Shown: piece after piece, positions 26,292 through 34,708 of the stretch
Layout: each line of letters starts with the position of its first letter
Position numbering within the stretch: position 1 is the stretch's first letter
Assembly (NCBI RefSeq): GCF_004349135.1
Contig: NZ_SMFN01000008.1
Location: 1-64,000 of the forward strand
Source of the DNA: Flavobacterium sandaracinum
Lineage (GTDB): Bacteria > Bacteroidota > Bacteroidia > Flavobacteriales > Flavobacteriaceae
DNA length: 64,000 nucleotides
Direction of reading: 5' to 3'
Notes under the pieces: model-generated
What the model saw: only the letters and a program-made list of their open reading frames with translations
Databases searched by the model: none
What the model was told of the DNA's origin: nothing
Program-made: the position numbers and the translations under genes

Positions 26292-27421
26292 TAGTGAGCC
26301 TCTTCGTGATGATGCTCTTCGTTTCCTGCTCCAAAATACAGTGCAGATAACATGGTGAAAATATACGCTTGTAAAAAAGCTACTAATATTTCAAGTATCG
26401 AAAGTGCAAATGCCAAACCAAATGACAATGTGCTTCCAATCCAGCTTTTGAATATAAACATTAAACCAATGATACTCATTAAAACAACGTGTCCTGCTAA
26501 AATGTTAGCATACAAACGTATCATTAATGAAAATGGTTTGATAATTGTTCCCAATAATTCAATTGGAGCCAAGATAAATTTCATTGGAGTTGGTACACCT
26601 GGCATCCAGAAAATGTGAGCCCAGTAATTTTTATTAGCCGTGAAAGTAGTAATTAAATACGTTAATAAAGCCAATGATGCTGTAATAGCAATATTCCCTG
26701 TTACGTTAAATCCTAGTGGAGTTAATCCTAATATATTTAAAAAGAAAATAAAGAAAAATATAGTCAATAAATAACTCATGTATTTTTTATATCCTTTTTC
26801 TCCAATGTTAGGAATGGCTATTTCATCTCTAATATAAAGTACAAGTGGTTCAAAAAACCTTCCCGCACCAGAAGCTATTCCGTTATTTTTACCATACGAT
26901 TTTGCTAATCCTGTAAACAAGACAAACATTAAAAGTGCAATCCCTAAAATACCAATTACACTTTTAGTAATCGATAAATCAAGTGGCGCAGCGTTTGTTG
27001 GGTGACCGTGCTCCTCTATTAAAGTTCCAGAAGCATCTGTTTTGTATATTTTTTCGTGGTGCAACACATAGAAGTTTCCATTGTGTTCTGCTGTTTCCTC
27101 ACCGTGGTGAAATTTTGAAGAAGAAAATACTTGTAAACCATTATCCCAAAGAATAATTGGCAAAGAAAAACCATTATGCACTCCTGTTGCCTCGTCAACA
27201 TTAAAAGTAAAATCATGCGCATCTAAAAGGTGATGATTGATAAATGCCTTAATTTTAGATTTTACATCTGTTGGTTCAGCATGAGCTCCTTCGGCTGCAT
27301 CATGGGCAACTTCCGTTTTTACTTTCACAGTATCCACCTCAGGATTTGCAAAACTAATTAGTGGAAGACACGCTATTAAAGTCGCTACTATAAATCGAAG
27401 TGGTTTGTTTGAAATCACCAT
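26291..27421 (-). CDS. atpB: ATP synthase F0 a subunit with exported N-terminal extension
   Basis: This 376-residue protein has a signal-like segment at 1-25 and about 125 residues before the first typical membrane helix (from about 152). The extension is rich in His, Asp and Glu. The core is a normal a subunit: the essential Arg302 lies in MIRLYANILAGH, with PIELLGTIIKPFSL before it. The C-terminus ends in a His/Glu-rich tail (NEEHHHEEAH). It forms the proton channel next to the c-ring. The long N-terminal region is known in Bacteroidota a subunits, and its role there is not clear to me. Confidence 0.97.
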   Translation of the reverse strand: MVISNKPLRFIVATLIACLPLISFANPEVDTVKVKTEVAHDAAEGAHAEPTDVKSKIKAFINHHLLDAHDFTFNVDEATGVHNGFSLPIILWDNGLQVFSSSKFHHGEETAEHNGNFYVLHHEKIYKTDASGTLIEEHGHPTNAAPLDLSITKSVIGILGIALLMFVLFTGLAKSYGKNNGIASGAGRFFEPLVLYIRDEIAIPNIGEKGYKKYMSYLLTIFFFIFFLNILGLTPLGFNVTGNIAITASLALLTYLITTFTANKNYWAHIFWMPGVPTPMKFILAPIELLGTIIKPFSLMIRLYANILAGHVVLMSIIGLMFIFKSWIGSTLSFGLAFALSILEILVAFLQAYIFTMLSALYFGAGNEEHHHEEAH

Positions 27422-27464
27422 AACAGTTAATTATCTTAATTTATTACGTTTCTGAAATTTGGTG

Positions 27465-27494
27465 CAAATGTACATCTTTTATTAATATTCAAAA
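27465..27494 (-). promoter_or_regulatory. Promoter of the atpB-G operon
   Basis: On the minus strand TTTTG (27490-27494) is followed after exactly 17 bases by TACATTTG (27465-27472). Both fit the Bacteroidota consensus TTG-N17-23-TANNTTTG. The predicted start leaves a leader of about 35-40 bases before atpB. This is the clearest promoter in the window. Confidence 0.75.
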
Positions 27495-27541
27495 GAATAT
27501 AAAAATTTATTTTTGATGGATTTGTTCCTTAAATCACATAT

Positions 27542-27934
27542 TCATTGCTTTTCGTTTAATATCCGTATTGTTAATATCGTTTCAATTGCTAAAAAGATAA
27601 TAAACATCACAAAAAAATTAATTTTCTCCAATGTATTTTCCTCGTTTGTCACCTGCAATATAGGTTTTAAAATTACATAACAAACAATCATTTTGATACT
27701 TGTGCTCAAAAGAAAAGACATCCCTACATTGTCAAAACTGCGTTCTTTAACTTTCAACAAAACTACAAATACCATAATTGACAATACTAAAAACAAGAGA
27801 TATAGGGTTTCTATAGAATAATAAAAAGACGTGTCGTTTATGTCTAAAGCATAAAAAATAACGCGATGAATAAGGTATGCTAATCCTACAACTGCAGTTA
27901 AAGACAAAAGCGGTCTGTATTTTTTTAAACTCAT
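27542..27934 (-). CDS. Small membrane protein upstream of atpB (DUF6168-like)
   Basis: This 130-residue protein has four likely membrane helices (residues about 8-28, 42-62, 72-92 and 104-124). It contains SFDNVGMSFLLSTSIKMIVC and FFVMFIIFLAIETIL. It overlaps the AtpZ-like gene by four bases and precedes the atpB promoter. Proteins at this place in other flavobacteria belong to DUF6168 and may play the part of AtpI in c-ring assembly. Both the family name and the role are from context. Confidence 0.75.
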   Translation of the reverse strand: MSLKKYRPLLSLTAVVGLAYLIHRVIFYALDINDTSFYYSIETLYLLFLVLSIMVFVVLLKVKERSFDNVGMSFLLSTSIKMIVCYVILKPILQVTNEENTLEKINFFVMFIIFLAIETILTIRILNEKQ

Positions 27935-28158
27935 TGTGTTTTATTAATTTCGTTTACTTGCCGAATCACGTTATACAACGCCAGTACAACACCAACGAAT
28001 ACTAAAATTTTAGAATAATATACCTTGGGATTGGGATGGTTTTCATCTAACCAGCCTCCAAGATAGGAGAACAAGAAAATAATAACACCCATTTGAATGG
28101 GAATATTAATGAGTGCAAGCCATTTATTAGGCCGTTTTTGAGGCGGTTTGTTGTCCAT
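27931..28158 (-). CDS. AtpZ/AtpI-type ATP synthase-associated membrane protein
   Basis: This 75-residue protein has two membrane helices (about 13-33 and 50-68) joined by a loop with GGWLDENHP. That Gly-x-Leu/Trp-hydrophilic loop is typical of AtpZ/AtpI proteins, thought to help assemble the c-ring or to act as a Mg2+/Ca2+ channel. It overlaps the bactofilin gene by 32 bases and the next membrane-protein gene by four bases, so all are on one message. Confidence 0.85.
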   Translation of the reverse strand: MDNKPPQKRPNKWLALINIPIQMGVIIFLFSYLGGWLDENHPNPKVYYSKILVFVGVVLALYNVIRQVNEINKTQ

Positions 28159-28534
28159 TAGTAGGCATTTGATTTTTAATATTGGTCTTCATTGCGCACG
28201 ATGCACTAAAATCAGCACCTGGTTCCACAGATAATTTGCCTACGATAACTTCACCATGAATACTAGCTTTCGATTTTACATTTAGCACCTCCGTTACCTG
28301 AATTTTTCCGTTAAATTTGCCTTCGATATCTGCATTTTTACATACAATATCTCCCGTGACACTTCCTGCAGGGCCAATTACAATTTTTCCGCCAGACTCA
28401 AAATTACCAATCAAGTGTCCGTCTAATCTAAAATCAGCTTGTGAAATAATGTCTCCTTTGATCGTGGTTCCTTCTACAATTCTATTGGTCTTTCCTAGAA
28501 GATCAGTATATGATTTTTGTTTTTTATCAAACAT
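28127..28534 (-). CDS. Bactofilin (polymer-forming cytoskeletal protein)
   Basis: This 135-residue protein has the bactofilin core at about 15-110. Short repeated beta-helix turns are visible as NRIVEGTTIKGDIIS, LDGHLIGNFESGGKIVIGP, GDIVCKNADIEG and ASIHGEVIVGKLSV. These proteins polymerise into filaments without nucleotide and organise cell-envelope processes. The short terminal tails are unstructured. It lies two bases downstream of sprE and is the link between the gliding gene and the ATP synthase genes. Confidence 0.92.
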   Translation of the reverse strand: MFDKKQKSYTDLLGKTNRIVEGTTIKGDIISQADFRLDGHLIGNFESGGKIVIGPAGSVTGDIVCKNADIEGKFNGKIQVTEVLNVKSKASIHGEVIVGKLSVEPGADFSASCAMKTNIKNQMPTNGQQTASKTA

Positions 28535-28536
28535 AA

Positions 28537-31164
28537 TTATTGCTTTTTAGAGGCTAAATACGTTTCAAGATTTTTCTTGATTTGGATGACTTTATAATTT
28601 TCGCCAGAAACTACTATAGCCGCATCAGTAATTTTATATTTTATATTTTCTTCTAAAACCAATGCAATATCTGCTGCGTAGGCCTTTGATTTTATTCCAT
28701 GTATCGTGATGAAATTTCCTTTGTCCGTATAGATATCATACGAATAATACATTTTTTGAAAGTTTTCACTAGCCAAGAATACTTTTATTTTTTCTTCTAG
28801 CGCTTTGGTGTTTTGAGCATCGCGTGCTCCCACTTGATATAAAATTTTCCAGTTATTTGAATCTGTTGTAACAAAGTCCATTTTTTCTAAAAACGGAATT
28901 TGATCATTCAATATCAATAGGGCATTTTTCCCCTCTTCGCTATTTGGATAATTATCTGCAACCACTTGCAGCGCGTTTTTGTAAGCGGCAACCCCTTTTA
29001 GCTTGCCTATCACATTCGCTTTAAGCAGTTCAAATTTAGATCCAATCTCTTCGCCCGAAAACTGAGTAATAAGAGCATCGGCATTCTCTAAAACCAAAAC
29101 AAATTGCTCTTGTTGAAACAGTTTATACCACTTGTTATAGACGCTTTCTGGTGAGTCAACTGCTGAAATAGCACTTGGATTGGTATTGTTTATAATTTGG
29201 GCATAGCGGGAGTCCGGATATTGCGTTACGATTCTGTTTTTCATCGCCTCTGCTTTTTTGCTACCGTTGATTTGATATAACTTATACAAATTGTACATAG
29301 CAGGAAGAATCAGTTTTTCCTCTGGATTATTTTTCAATAGGTATTCCAGTTTGGCGATAGCCAAATCATTTTCTTTGAATTTTTCTTTGTAAATAATTCC
29401 CAATTGATAGTAGGCAAAATTGCGTTCTTTACTAATGCTGTCTAATTCTATTTGTGCGGTCGGAAGTTGTTTTAAATAATAATTCGTAGTGTACTGCTCT
29501 ACAACTACTATGATGTCCGATTCCTTTTTTGTACCGTTCTTTTCCAAAGTCAAAGAATCAGCAGTTACTGTATTTACATTCCCTGATGAAAGTCTCCAAT
29601 TGCCATTTAGAACCCTGTCGCCCCATATTTTTTTAAATTCTAATTTACCAAAAGCCACGGTTGTAAAATTATAAAAGTAGAATGTACTCGCTCCAGGCTG
29701 CGCATTAATGGACGCCGCTGTAGGTGGAGTCATTGTCGATTTGCGGTTTGGTCTTGTCGGATCTTGAGTAGAAACGGGATCAATAGAAGAAGGTGCATTA
29801 TTACGCGCGCTATTTTCTTGTATCACTTTATTTTTTTCTTCTAAGAGCCTTTTAACCTCATCTTGTTCCTTTAATTTAGTAATGTATTTTTCATAATAAG
29901 CGGAACGATCCGCAGGATTCATTGCCACTACATTTAGAATACTGTCATTTCGCTTTGCCAATGCCTCGTACAAAATAACCTCATCGAGATTACTTCTGAT
30001 TTTTTGAATTTTACCAAACTCTCTGGTTTTCTTATTTAGCTTGACTAAAGTACTGTCATAGTATTTTGCCGCCAAAGGATATTCCGCGTTTCTAAAATAC
30101 ATGTTTCCTAGATTTCTATAATTAGAGGCTACTAAATAGCTGTCTTTTGAATTCGTTTTTAAGGAAGCGCTATACAAATCCATTGCTGTTTTCCGATTGT
30201 TTTGCTTGTCATGATACACGGCCATTTGATGAAAAATCAAATCTTTGTAGGGACGATTTTCTCGGTCTTGCATCAGTTTATTGAAGGTGTTTACAAAAGA
30301 AATCGTATCCCCAATTTGGTAATCAAACAACTCCGCTTTTTTAGCATGTGCTTGAATGACAAATTTTCGCTCCGCTTTTCGATTCATACTAATTACTTCT
30401 TGGTAGGCTGCAACAGCACTGTCTTTATACCCCATCTCTTGATACAATTGTCCTAAAACAAAACGGTATCTTGCTCTTTCCTGATTTACTTTAGTGAATG
30501 CGATGGCTTTTTTTATTTTGGCCACGGCGCTATCCTTTTCTTCCAAGTTTAAAAAAGAAGCCGCTAAAAGGGCGTTTGCATCTGCAAAAACCTGTTTCTT
30601 TACTTGGTGCTCTTCTAATAATTTACTGATGTTTTTTATCACCAAAGCATCATTTCCCAGACGCATATTGGTTTTTTCTCGCCATATTTTAGCTTCGTAA
30701 ATCTTGCTGCTATTGGGATATTTATACAGTATATAATTGAATGCCTCGAGAGCTGGCACAAATCGTTGGTCATAATACCTTGCTTTTCCAAGCATGAGAT
30801 AGGCTTCATCAATTTGGGAGTTTTTTTCTTTGCCTCCAATATTCATGGAGTGTTTTTGAATGGCTTTGGTCGCTTTGGTTTCAGCCAATTCAAAATCAGC
30901 ATTTATTGGTTTTGTGGTAGCGGTGAAGTCCTCTACAATTTGCATTTTTTCTGGAGGTAAAAGTTGCCAGAAGTCATCATCATCATTGGATTTTAAGGTT
31001 TGAACTCCTTTGTCTAAGCCTGCTTTACCGTTGTATAAAATGTTATACTTGGTGCTCAAAGCATGTGAATTCCTAGCCATAAAGGTGTCTTTTTTAGTAG
31101 AACAAGCTACCAAAAAAGCAAAAAACAATAAGAAGGGTAACGGTTTAAATATATTGATTTTCAA
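28537..31164 (-). CDS. sprE: Type IX secretion/gliding lipoprotein SprE (PorW)
   Basis: This 875-residue protein has a lipoprotein signal with Cys21 (FAFLVACS) and many TPR-like repeats through about 100-380 and 560-740. In Flavobacterium johnsoniae, SprE (PorW in Porphyromonas) is a TPR lipoprotein needed for type IX secretion and gliding and is encoded just upstream of the atp genes, as here. The mature protein reads STKKDTFMARNSHALSTKYN. The start must be TTG at 31164, since an in-frame TAA lies four codons upstream and no ATG precedes the lipobox. The bactofilin gene follows after two bases. Confidence 0.93.
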   Translation of the reverse strand: MKINIFKPLPFLLFFAFLVACSTKKDTFMARNSHALSTKYNILYNGKAGLDKGVQTLKSNDDDDFWQLLPPEKMQIVEDFTATTKPINADFELAETKATKAIQKHSMNIGGKEKNSQIDEAYLMLGKARYYDQRFVPALEAFNYILYKYPNSSKIYEAKIWREKTNMRLGNDALVIKNISKLLEEHQVKKQVFADANALLAASFLNLEEKDSAVAKIKKAIAFTKVNQERARYRFVLGQLYQEMGYKDSAVAAYQEVISMNRKAERKFVIQAHAKKAELFDYQIGDTISFVNTFNKLMQDRENRPYKDLIFHQMAVYHDKQNNRKTAMDLYSASLKTNSKDSYLVASNYRNLGNMYFRNAEYPLAAKYYDSTLVKLNKKTREFGKIQKIRSNLDEVILYEALAKRNDSILNVVAMNPADRSAYYEKYITKLKEQDEVKRLLEEKNKVIQENSARNNAPSSIDPVSTQDPTRPNRKSTMTPPTAASINAQPGASTFYFYNFTTVAFGKLEFKKIWGDRVLNGNWRLSSGNVNTVTADSLTLEKNGTKKESDIIVVVEQYTTNYYLKQLPTAQIELDSISKERNFAYYQLGIIYKEKFKENDLAIAKLEYLLKNNPEEKLILPAMYNLYKLYQINGSKKAEAMKNRIVTQYPDSRYAQIINNTNPSAISAVDSPESVYNKWYKLFQQEQFVLVLENADALITQFSGEEIGSKFELLKANVIGKLKGVAAYKNALQVVADNYPNSEEGKNALLILNDQIPFLEKMDFVTTDSNNWKILYQVGARDAQNTKALEEKIKVFLASENFQKMYYSYDIYTDKGNFITIHGIKSKAYAADIALVLEENIKYKITDAAIVVSGENYKVIQIKKNLETYLASKKQ

Positions 31165-31276
31165 GGGGAAGCGTTTTTATCAATTAACTTTTAAATATGC
31201 TTTTTAGTATACTGACTGGTAAAAATACGTTTCTTTTTGACATCGTGAAAATTATCCGGGTTTATTTGACTCTTTC

Positions 31277-31390
31277 GCGTGCGTGAGGGATGGAAGCGGC
31301 ATCCTTTATTTTCTTTCTTTAAGAAAATAAAGATACAGCGTACAGCCCGACCCGAAGTCTAGTCTTTTTGGACGAGACGGAGGGGCACGC
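31277..31390. ncRNA. Putative structured repeat/RNA element, copy B
   Basis: The outer stem is GCGTGC (31277-31282) with GCACGC (31385-31390). The inner hairpin is a perfect 10-bp stem, CTTTATTTTC (31304-31313) with GAAAATAAAG (31323-31332), and a third stem-loop is GTCTAGTC / GGACGAGAC. GATGGAAGCGGCATCCTTT and GATACAGCGTACAGC match the conserved parts of copy A at 19526, while the stems differ but still pair. This supports a conserved fold. It lies upstream of sprE and is not part of any gene. Confidence 0.55.
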
Positions 31391-31447
31391 CCACATTAAA
31401 TTCTAACCGAATTACAAATGCCTTTTGACTGGAAAGCTTAAAAATAA

Positions 31448-31493
31448 ACCGCTAATTCGCAAATTTCAAATGTTTAATTTGCGAATTAGCGGT
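31448..31493 (-). terminator. Terminator-type hairpin after the ABC ATPase gene
   Basis: An 18-bp perfect stem (31448-31465 with 31476-31493, starting ACCGCTAATTCGC) has a 10-base loop. On the minus strand a T-rich stretch follows. It lies 33 bases after the ABC ATPase stop codon and separates that operon from sprE. Confidence 0.8.
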
Positions 31494-31525
31494 AAAAATT
31501 TTGACTAGGACTGTTGCGTTAAATT

Positions 31526-32221
31526 TTAAACAGCAAAAAACAATTCTAGTTCCTTTAAGGTTTCTGGTGAGGTTTGAATATCCTTGACTACTTCGCCTTT
31601 GTGCATGGCAACAATCCTGTCGCTTACCTCAACGGTGTGCTGCAAATCGTGGCTAGAAACCAAAACAGTAATCTCTGGATTATCGGCTAAATCTTTGATG
31701 ATTTTTTTTAAACGGAATTGAGTGGTTGGGTCTAAATTAGCAAAAGGTTCGTCCAGAATAATCACTTCCGGATTCCCGATTAAGGTAGCGATGATGCCCA
31801 CTTTTTTCTGATTCCCTTTGGATAAATCGCGTAAATATTTCTTGTTTTTCAGGATTTCACCATTGAAAAATTCTTCGTGTGTGGCTAATAAAGCATCGAC
31901 ATCGGCTTTGTTTTGTCCGCGTAAATCGCCAATGAAATAAAAATATTCTTCGGGAGTCAAATAGCCAATTAAAAAACTTTCATCAAGGAAAGAGGCGGTG
32001 AAAGGTTTCCAAGATTCACTGGTGTTTACTTGTACGCCATGGTTGACAATATTTCCTGTTGAAGGCTGGATTAAATCCAATAAAAGGCTAAAAAAAGTGG
32101 TTTTTCCTGCACCGTTATTGCCTACTAATCCAAAGCTTTCGCCTTTTTTTATTTCTAAAGAATCTATTTTTAATACGGTTGTTCCGTTGTATGTTTTCGA
32201 AAGGTTGTTTACTTGTATCAT
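31526..32221 (-). CDS. ABC transporter ATP-binding protein
   Basis: This 231-residue protein has the Walker A motif GNNGAGKTT (34-42), a signature motif reading LSKGNQKKVG in place of LSGGQ, Walker B VIILDEPFANLDP and the H-loop SSHD. It is a lone nucleotide-binding domain for an exporter. The preceding gene (48 bases upstream) encodes a DUF5687 multi-helix permease, the likely partner. The operon is headed by a PadR regulator and six paralogous membrane proteins. Confidence 0.95.
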   Translation of the reverse strand: MIQVNNLSKTYNGTTVLKIDSLEIKKGESFGLVGNNGAGKTTFFSLLLDLIQPSTGNIVNHGVQVNTSESWKPFTASFLDESFLIGYLTPEEYFYFIGDLRGQNKADVDALLATHEEFFNGEILKNKKYLRDLSKGNQKKVGIIATLIGNPEVIILDEPFANLDPTTQFRLKKIIKDLADNPEITVLVSSHDLQHTVEVSDRIVAMHKGEVVKDIQTSPETLKELELFFAV

Positions 32222-32269
32222 ATTTGAAAAAGTTTATTCGGTTATTTGTTGATTTTGTTAATCGCTGGA

Positions 32270-33739
32270 TTATCCTTTTTGTTTGTAAGCAGCAATGGTC
32301 GCGTATTTCTCTGCTTTGTAGATTTTTTCGATCAAGGAGAATGCTTTGTCTTTGAAAGCAAAACCAATTACTCCTACTGCGGCTACTAGAGACAATCCGA
32401 TAGTTGGATTCCCATATTTAGAACCTAGCCAATACAGTAAAACGGGCAGTCCTAATTGCGGTATAGATATTAGCATGGTTTTTACGTTGAATGCTTTTTT
32501 GTCTCCAAAAGCCCCTTTTCCAGAACTCAAATCGATGGGTGTTTTTGTATATGCTCCACCCAATAAAACCAAATGCGAGTTGATACCAATATTATAAATC
32601 GCTCCAACAACAATGGTTAAATACACCTGCACGCCAAAATAAAGATAGAAAGACGCAATAGTTGTAGTCACTAGTGTTGCAATTACCATCAGCCACCACT
32701 TCGAACTCAAATAGCCTTTATACGGAATGTTTTGTGTCATCATTAATTGGTAATACGCGCTGTCCCAACTTGGTACAAACTGCCCAAAAGTGATTAAGAA
32801 TCCACCGGAGACAAAAATCCCGGCAAAAATGTGCATTACGGGGTTGTTATACGCTTCGATAGAATTAGTGAAGAATAGCAAACCATAAAAAAGGAACATC
32901 ACGCTCAGTCCTACCGTGGTTTTTGAACGTTTGTTTCTTTTAATCAATTTAATGTCGTTTTTCAAGAAGGTTCCTATGGTTCCAAATTGGTTCAACCAAG
33001 TCAAATCCTCTGTTTTGGCAATATCATGTTTGCTTGACAATCCTGCGTCGAGGTATAAATTGTTTTTGAAATACTGAAATGTGGCAACATACAACCCAAC
33101 AAGCGCCATAACTGGAATAGCAAAAGCCCAATAGGTATTGAAAATTGCATCAAAAAATGGAGCAGTATAATCTGTAATATTAAAATAATCGTAATAGTGC
33201 AATCCTCCTAAAATCGCAACTATCGCAAGGAAAATACCAAATAAATTATCTTTATTACTCAGTATAATATTTATGAAATTATTGATGTACAAAAGCGAAT
33301 ACACGGCCGTGAACCAAAGCACTACTGACAACGCATCATAGCCTTCGATGATTAGTACAACGCTAAACGGAATCAGGAAAAAACCATGTACTAAATTAAA
33401 AAAAGATAAAATAGTTTTCCCCAAGGAGAAATGCACAATTGTCGATTTTTTGATTGGAAAAACCAGCATCGGGCGAATGTTTAAAACTGGGATTTTTTGC
33501 AATAGCAATCGGATGATTAAATCCATCAACACATAGTAAATCATGAACTTATTTACCGTTGCAACAGGATCCATGTTCTCTTTCTTGAGGATGTAAAAAA
33601 CACCAATTCCCACGGCTAAGAAAATCAGAATAAAATAAACGGCGACAAAACCCATCAGGATTTTTAAAGCTAAATTGGTCGCGAACGAAGCCGATCTAAT
33701 AAATGCTTTCCATTCGAGATAGAGGAATTTTTGAATCAT
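32270..33739 (-). CDS. DUF5687-type ABC transporter permease
   Basis: This 489-residue membrane protein has about 12 hydrophobic segments and no signal peptide. The N-terminal part LYLEWKAFIRSASFATNLAL is typical of DUF5687 proteins of Bacteroidota. A soluble-looking loop near residues 235-265 (HDIAKTEDLTWLNQFGTIGT) separates the two halves. It probably forms the membrane channel for the ATPase gene 48 bases downstream. The substrate is unknown, but could be a lipid, peptide or antimicrobial compound. Confidence 0.87.
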   Translation of the reverse strand: MIQKFLYLEWKAFIRSASFATNLALKILMGFVAVYFILIFLAVGIGVFYILKKENMDPVATVNKFMIYYVLMDLIIRLLLQKIPVLNIRPMLVFPIKKSTIVHFSLGKTILSFFNLVHGFFLIPFSVVLIIEGYDALSVVLWFTAVYSLLYINNFINIILSNKDNLFGIFLAIVAILGGLHYYDYFNITDYTAPFFDAIFNTYWAFAIPVMALVGLYVATFQYFKNNLYLDAGLSSKHDIAKTEDLTWLNQFGTIGTFLKNDIKLIKRNKRSKTTVGLSVMFLFYGLLFFTNSIEAYNNPVMHIFAGIFVSGGFLITFGQFVPSWDSAYYQLMMTQNIPYKGYLSSKWWLMVIATLVTTTIASFYLYFGVQVYLTIVVGAIYNIGINSHLVLLGGAYTKTPIDLSSGKGAFGDKKAFNVKTMLISIPQLGLPVLLYWLGSKYGNPTIGLSLVAAVGVIGFAFKDKAFSLIEKIYKAEKYATIAAYKQKG

Positions 33740-33786
33740 AGTTTGGTTTTTTGGTTTGCTAATAAGTACCTAAAAGTAAGGAAATG

Positions 33787-34494
33787 TTACACGTTTTCTA
33801 ATTTATATTCTGGATAAGTTGTTTGTAGATACTCTTCTGCTTTGGCTGGAATGATTTTAAAAATGATAAAAAGCAGTAAGATGACCACCACTAAAAAGAA
33901 ACTCAATCCCATCATCCAATAGTAATTGCCTAAATACTTTTCGGAATGGTTAAAAACTGAAACGAATACATTAAACGGAAAAATAATAGCTCCTGAAAAG
34001 CTGCCGTATTGATTTATTATTTCTTCAAAAAGCCATCTTTTTTCTTGGGTTTGCTTTTTTCTTTTTTTGATTCTATTGTTTTTGAAAAGTTCGTAAAAAG
34101 TAAATCCTACTACAATAAGATAGAGACCTACAAAAATCCATGCGCTATAAGCGCTTATTTTTAAAATACTGTATAAAACTAGCGTCATGGCGATTGTCAA
34201 TATAATTTTTGGAATGCCAAAGAAATCTTTGAAATGTTGCCAAACCAAACCATTGTATTTTTTATCCAAAACGGCTTGTCGTTTTTCGACCACATCCATA
34301 AACCCAAAAACACCAAACTTTTTGAATTCAAGTTGGAGCGCTTCATCAAACGAGCGATTTGGGTTTTCTTGCCATTGGGTTTCTATTGCGTTTGCTATGT
34401 GATCTACCAATTCTGATTGTAAGTCGTACCACTCTACATAATGCTGGCGCGTGAAAGTGAATAGGTGGTCAATTTGTTGAGAAGTTAATTTCAT
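33787..34494 (-). CDS. PadR-cluster membrane protein, paralogue 1 (HAAS-like)
   Basis: This 235-residue protein has an N-terminal helical domain (about 1-75) with ELVDHIANAIE (28-38) and SFDEALQLEFKKFGVFGF. Four predicted membrane helices follow (about 88-110, 112-132, 170-190 and 200-222). The domain resembles the HAAS/DUF1700 domain linked to PadR regulators, but this is recall. The first 80 codons are nearly identical in DNA to the next paralogue (34709-35434). It sits 47 bases upstream of the DUF5687 permease gene. Confidence 0.8.
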   Translation of the reverse strand: MKLTSQQIDHLFTFTRQHYVEWYDLQSELVDHIANAIETQWQENPNRSFDEALQLEFKKFGVFGFMDVVEKRQAVLDKKYNGLVWQHFKDFFGIPKIILTIAMTLVLYSILKISAYSAWIFVGLYLIVVGFTFYELFKNNRIKKRKKQTQEKRWLFEEIINQYGSFSGAIIFPFNVFVSVFNHSEKYLGNYYWMMGLSFFLVVVILLLFIIFKIIPAKAEEYLQTTYPEYKLENV

Positions 34495-34559
34495 ATTCTA
34501 TTTTGCTGTTCTTGAAAGTTATTTGTCACTTACGATTTTCTTGCTTTTTCTCTCTTTTT

Positions 34560-34692
34560 TGTCATGCTGAGGAACGAAGCATCTCAGCATTGTGAGTCAT
34601 TTTAGTAACTTAAAAAAACGTTTTCATTTGCGATTATTTTATCCGGTACACTGTGAGCAACTTGTGAAGACACTTCGTTCCTCAGTGTGACA
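34560..34692. repeat. Inverted pair of GAGGAACGAAG repeats
   Basis: TGTCATGCTGAGGAACGAAG at 34560 and the inverted form ending at 34692 (TGTCACACTGAGGAACGAAG read on the minus strand) share most bases. Together they form a large hairpin with a loop of about 80 bases. They lie between paralogues 1 and 2. Similar sequences are common in Bacteroidota intergenic DNA. Confidence 0.7.
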
Positions 34693-34708
34693 AATTTGTG
34701 GAAACGCG

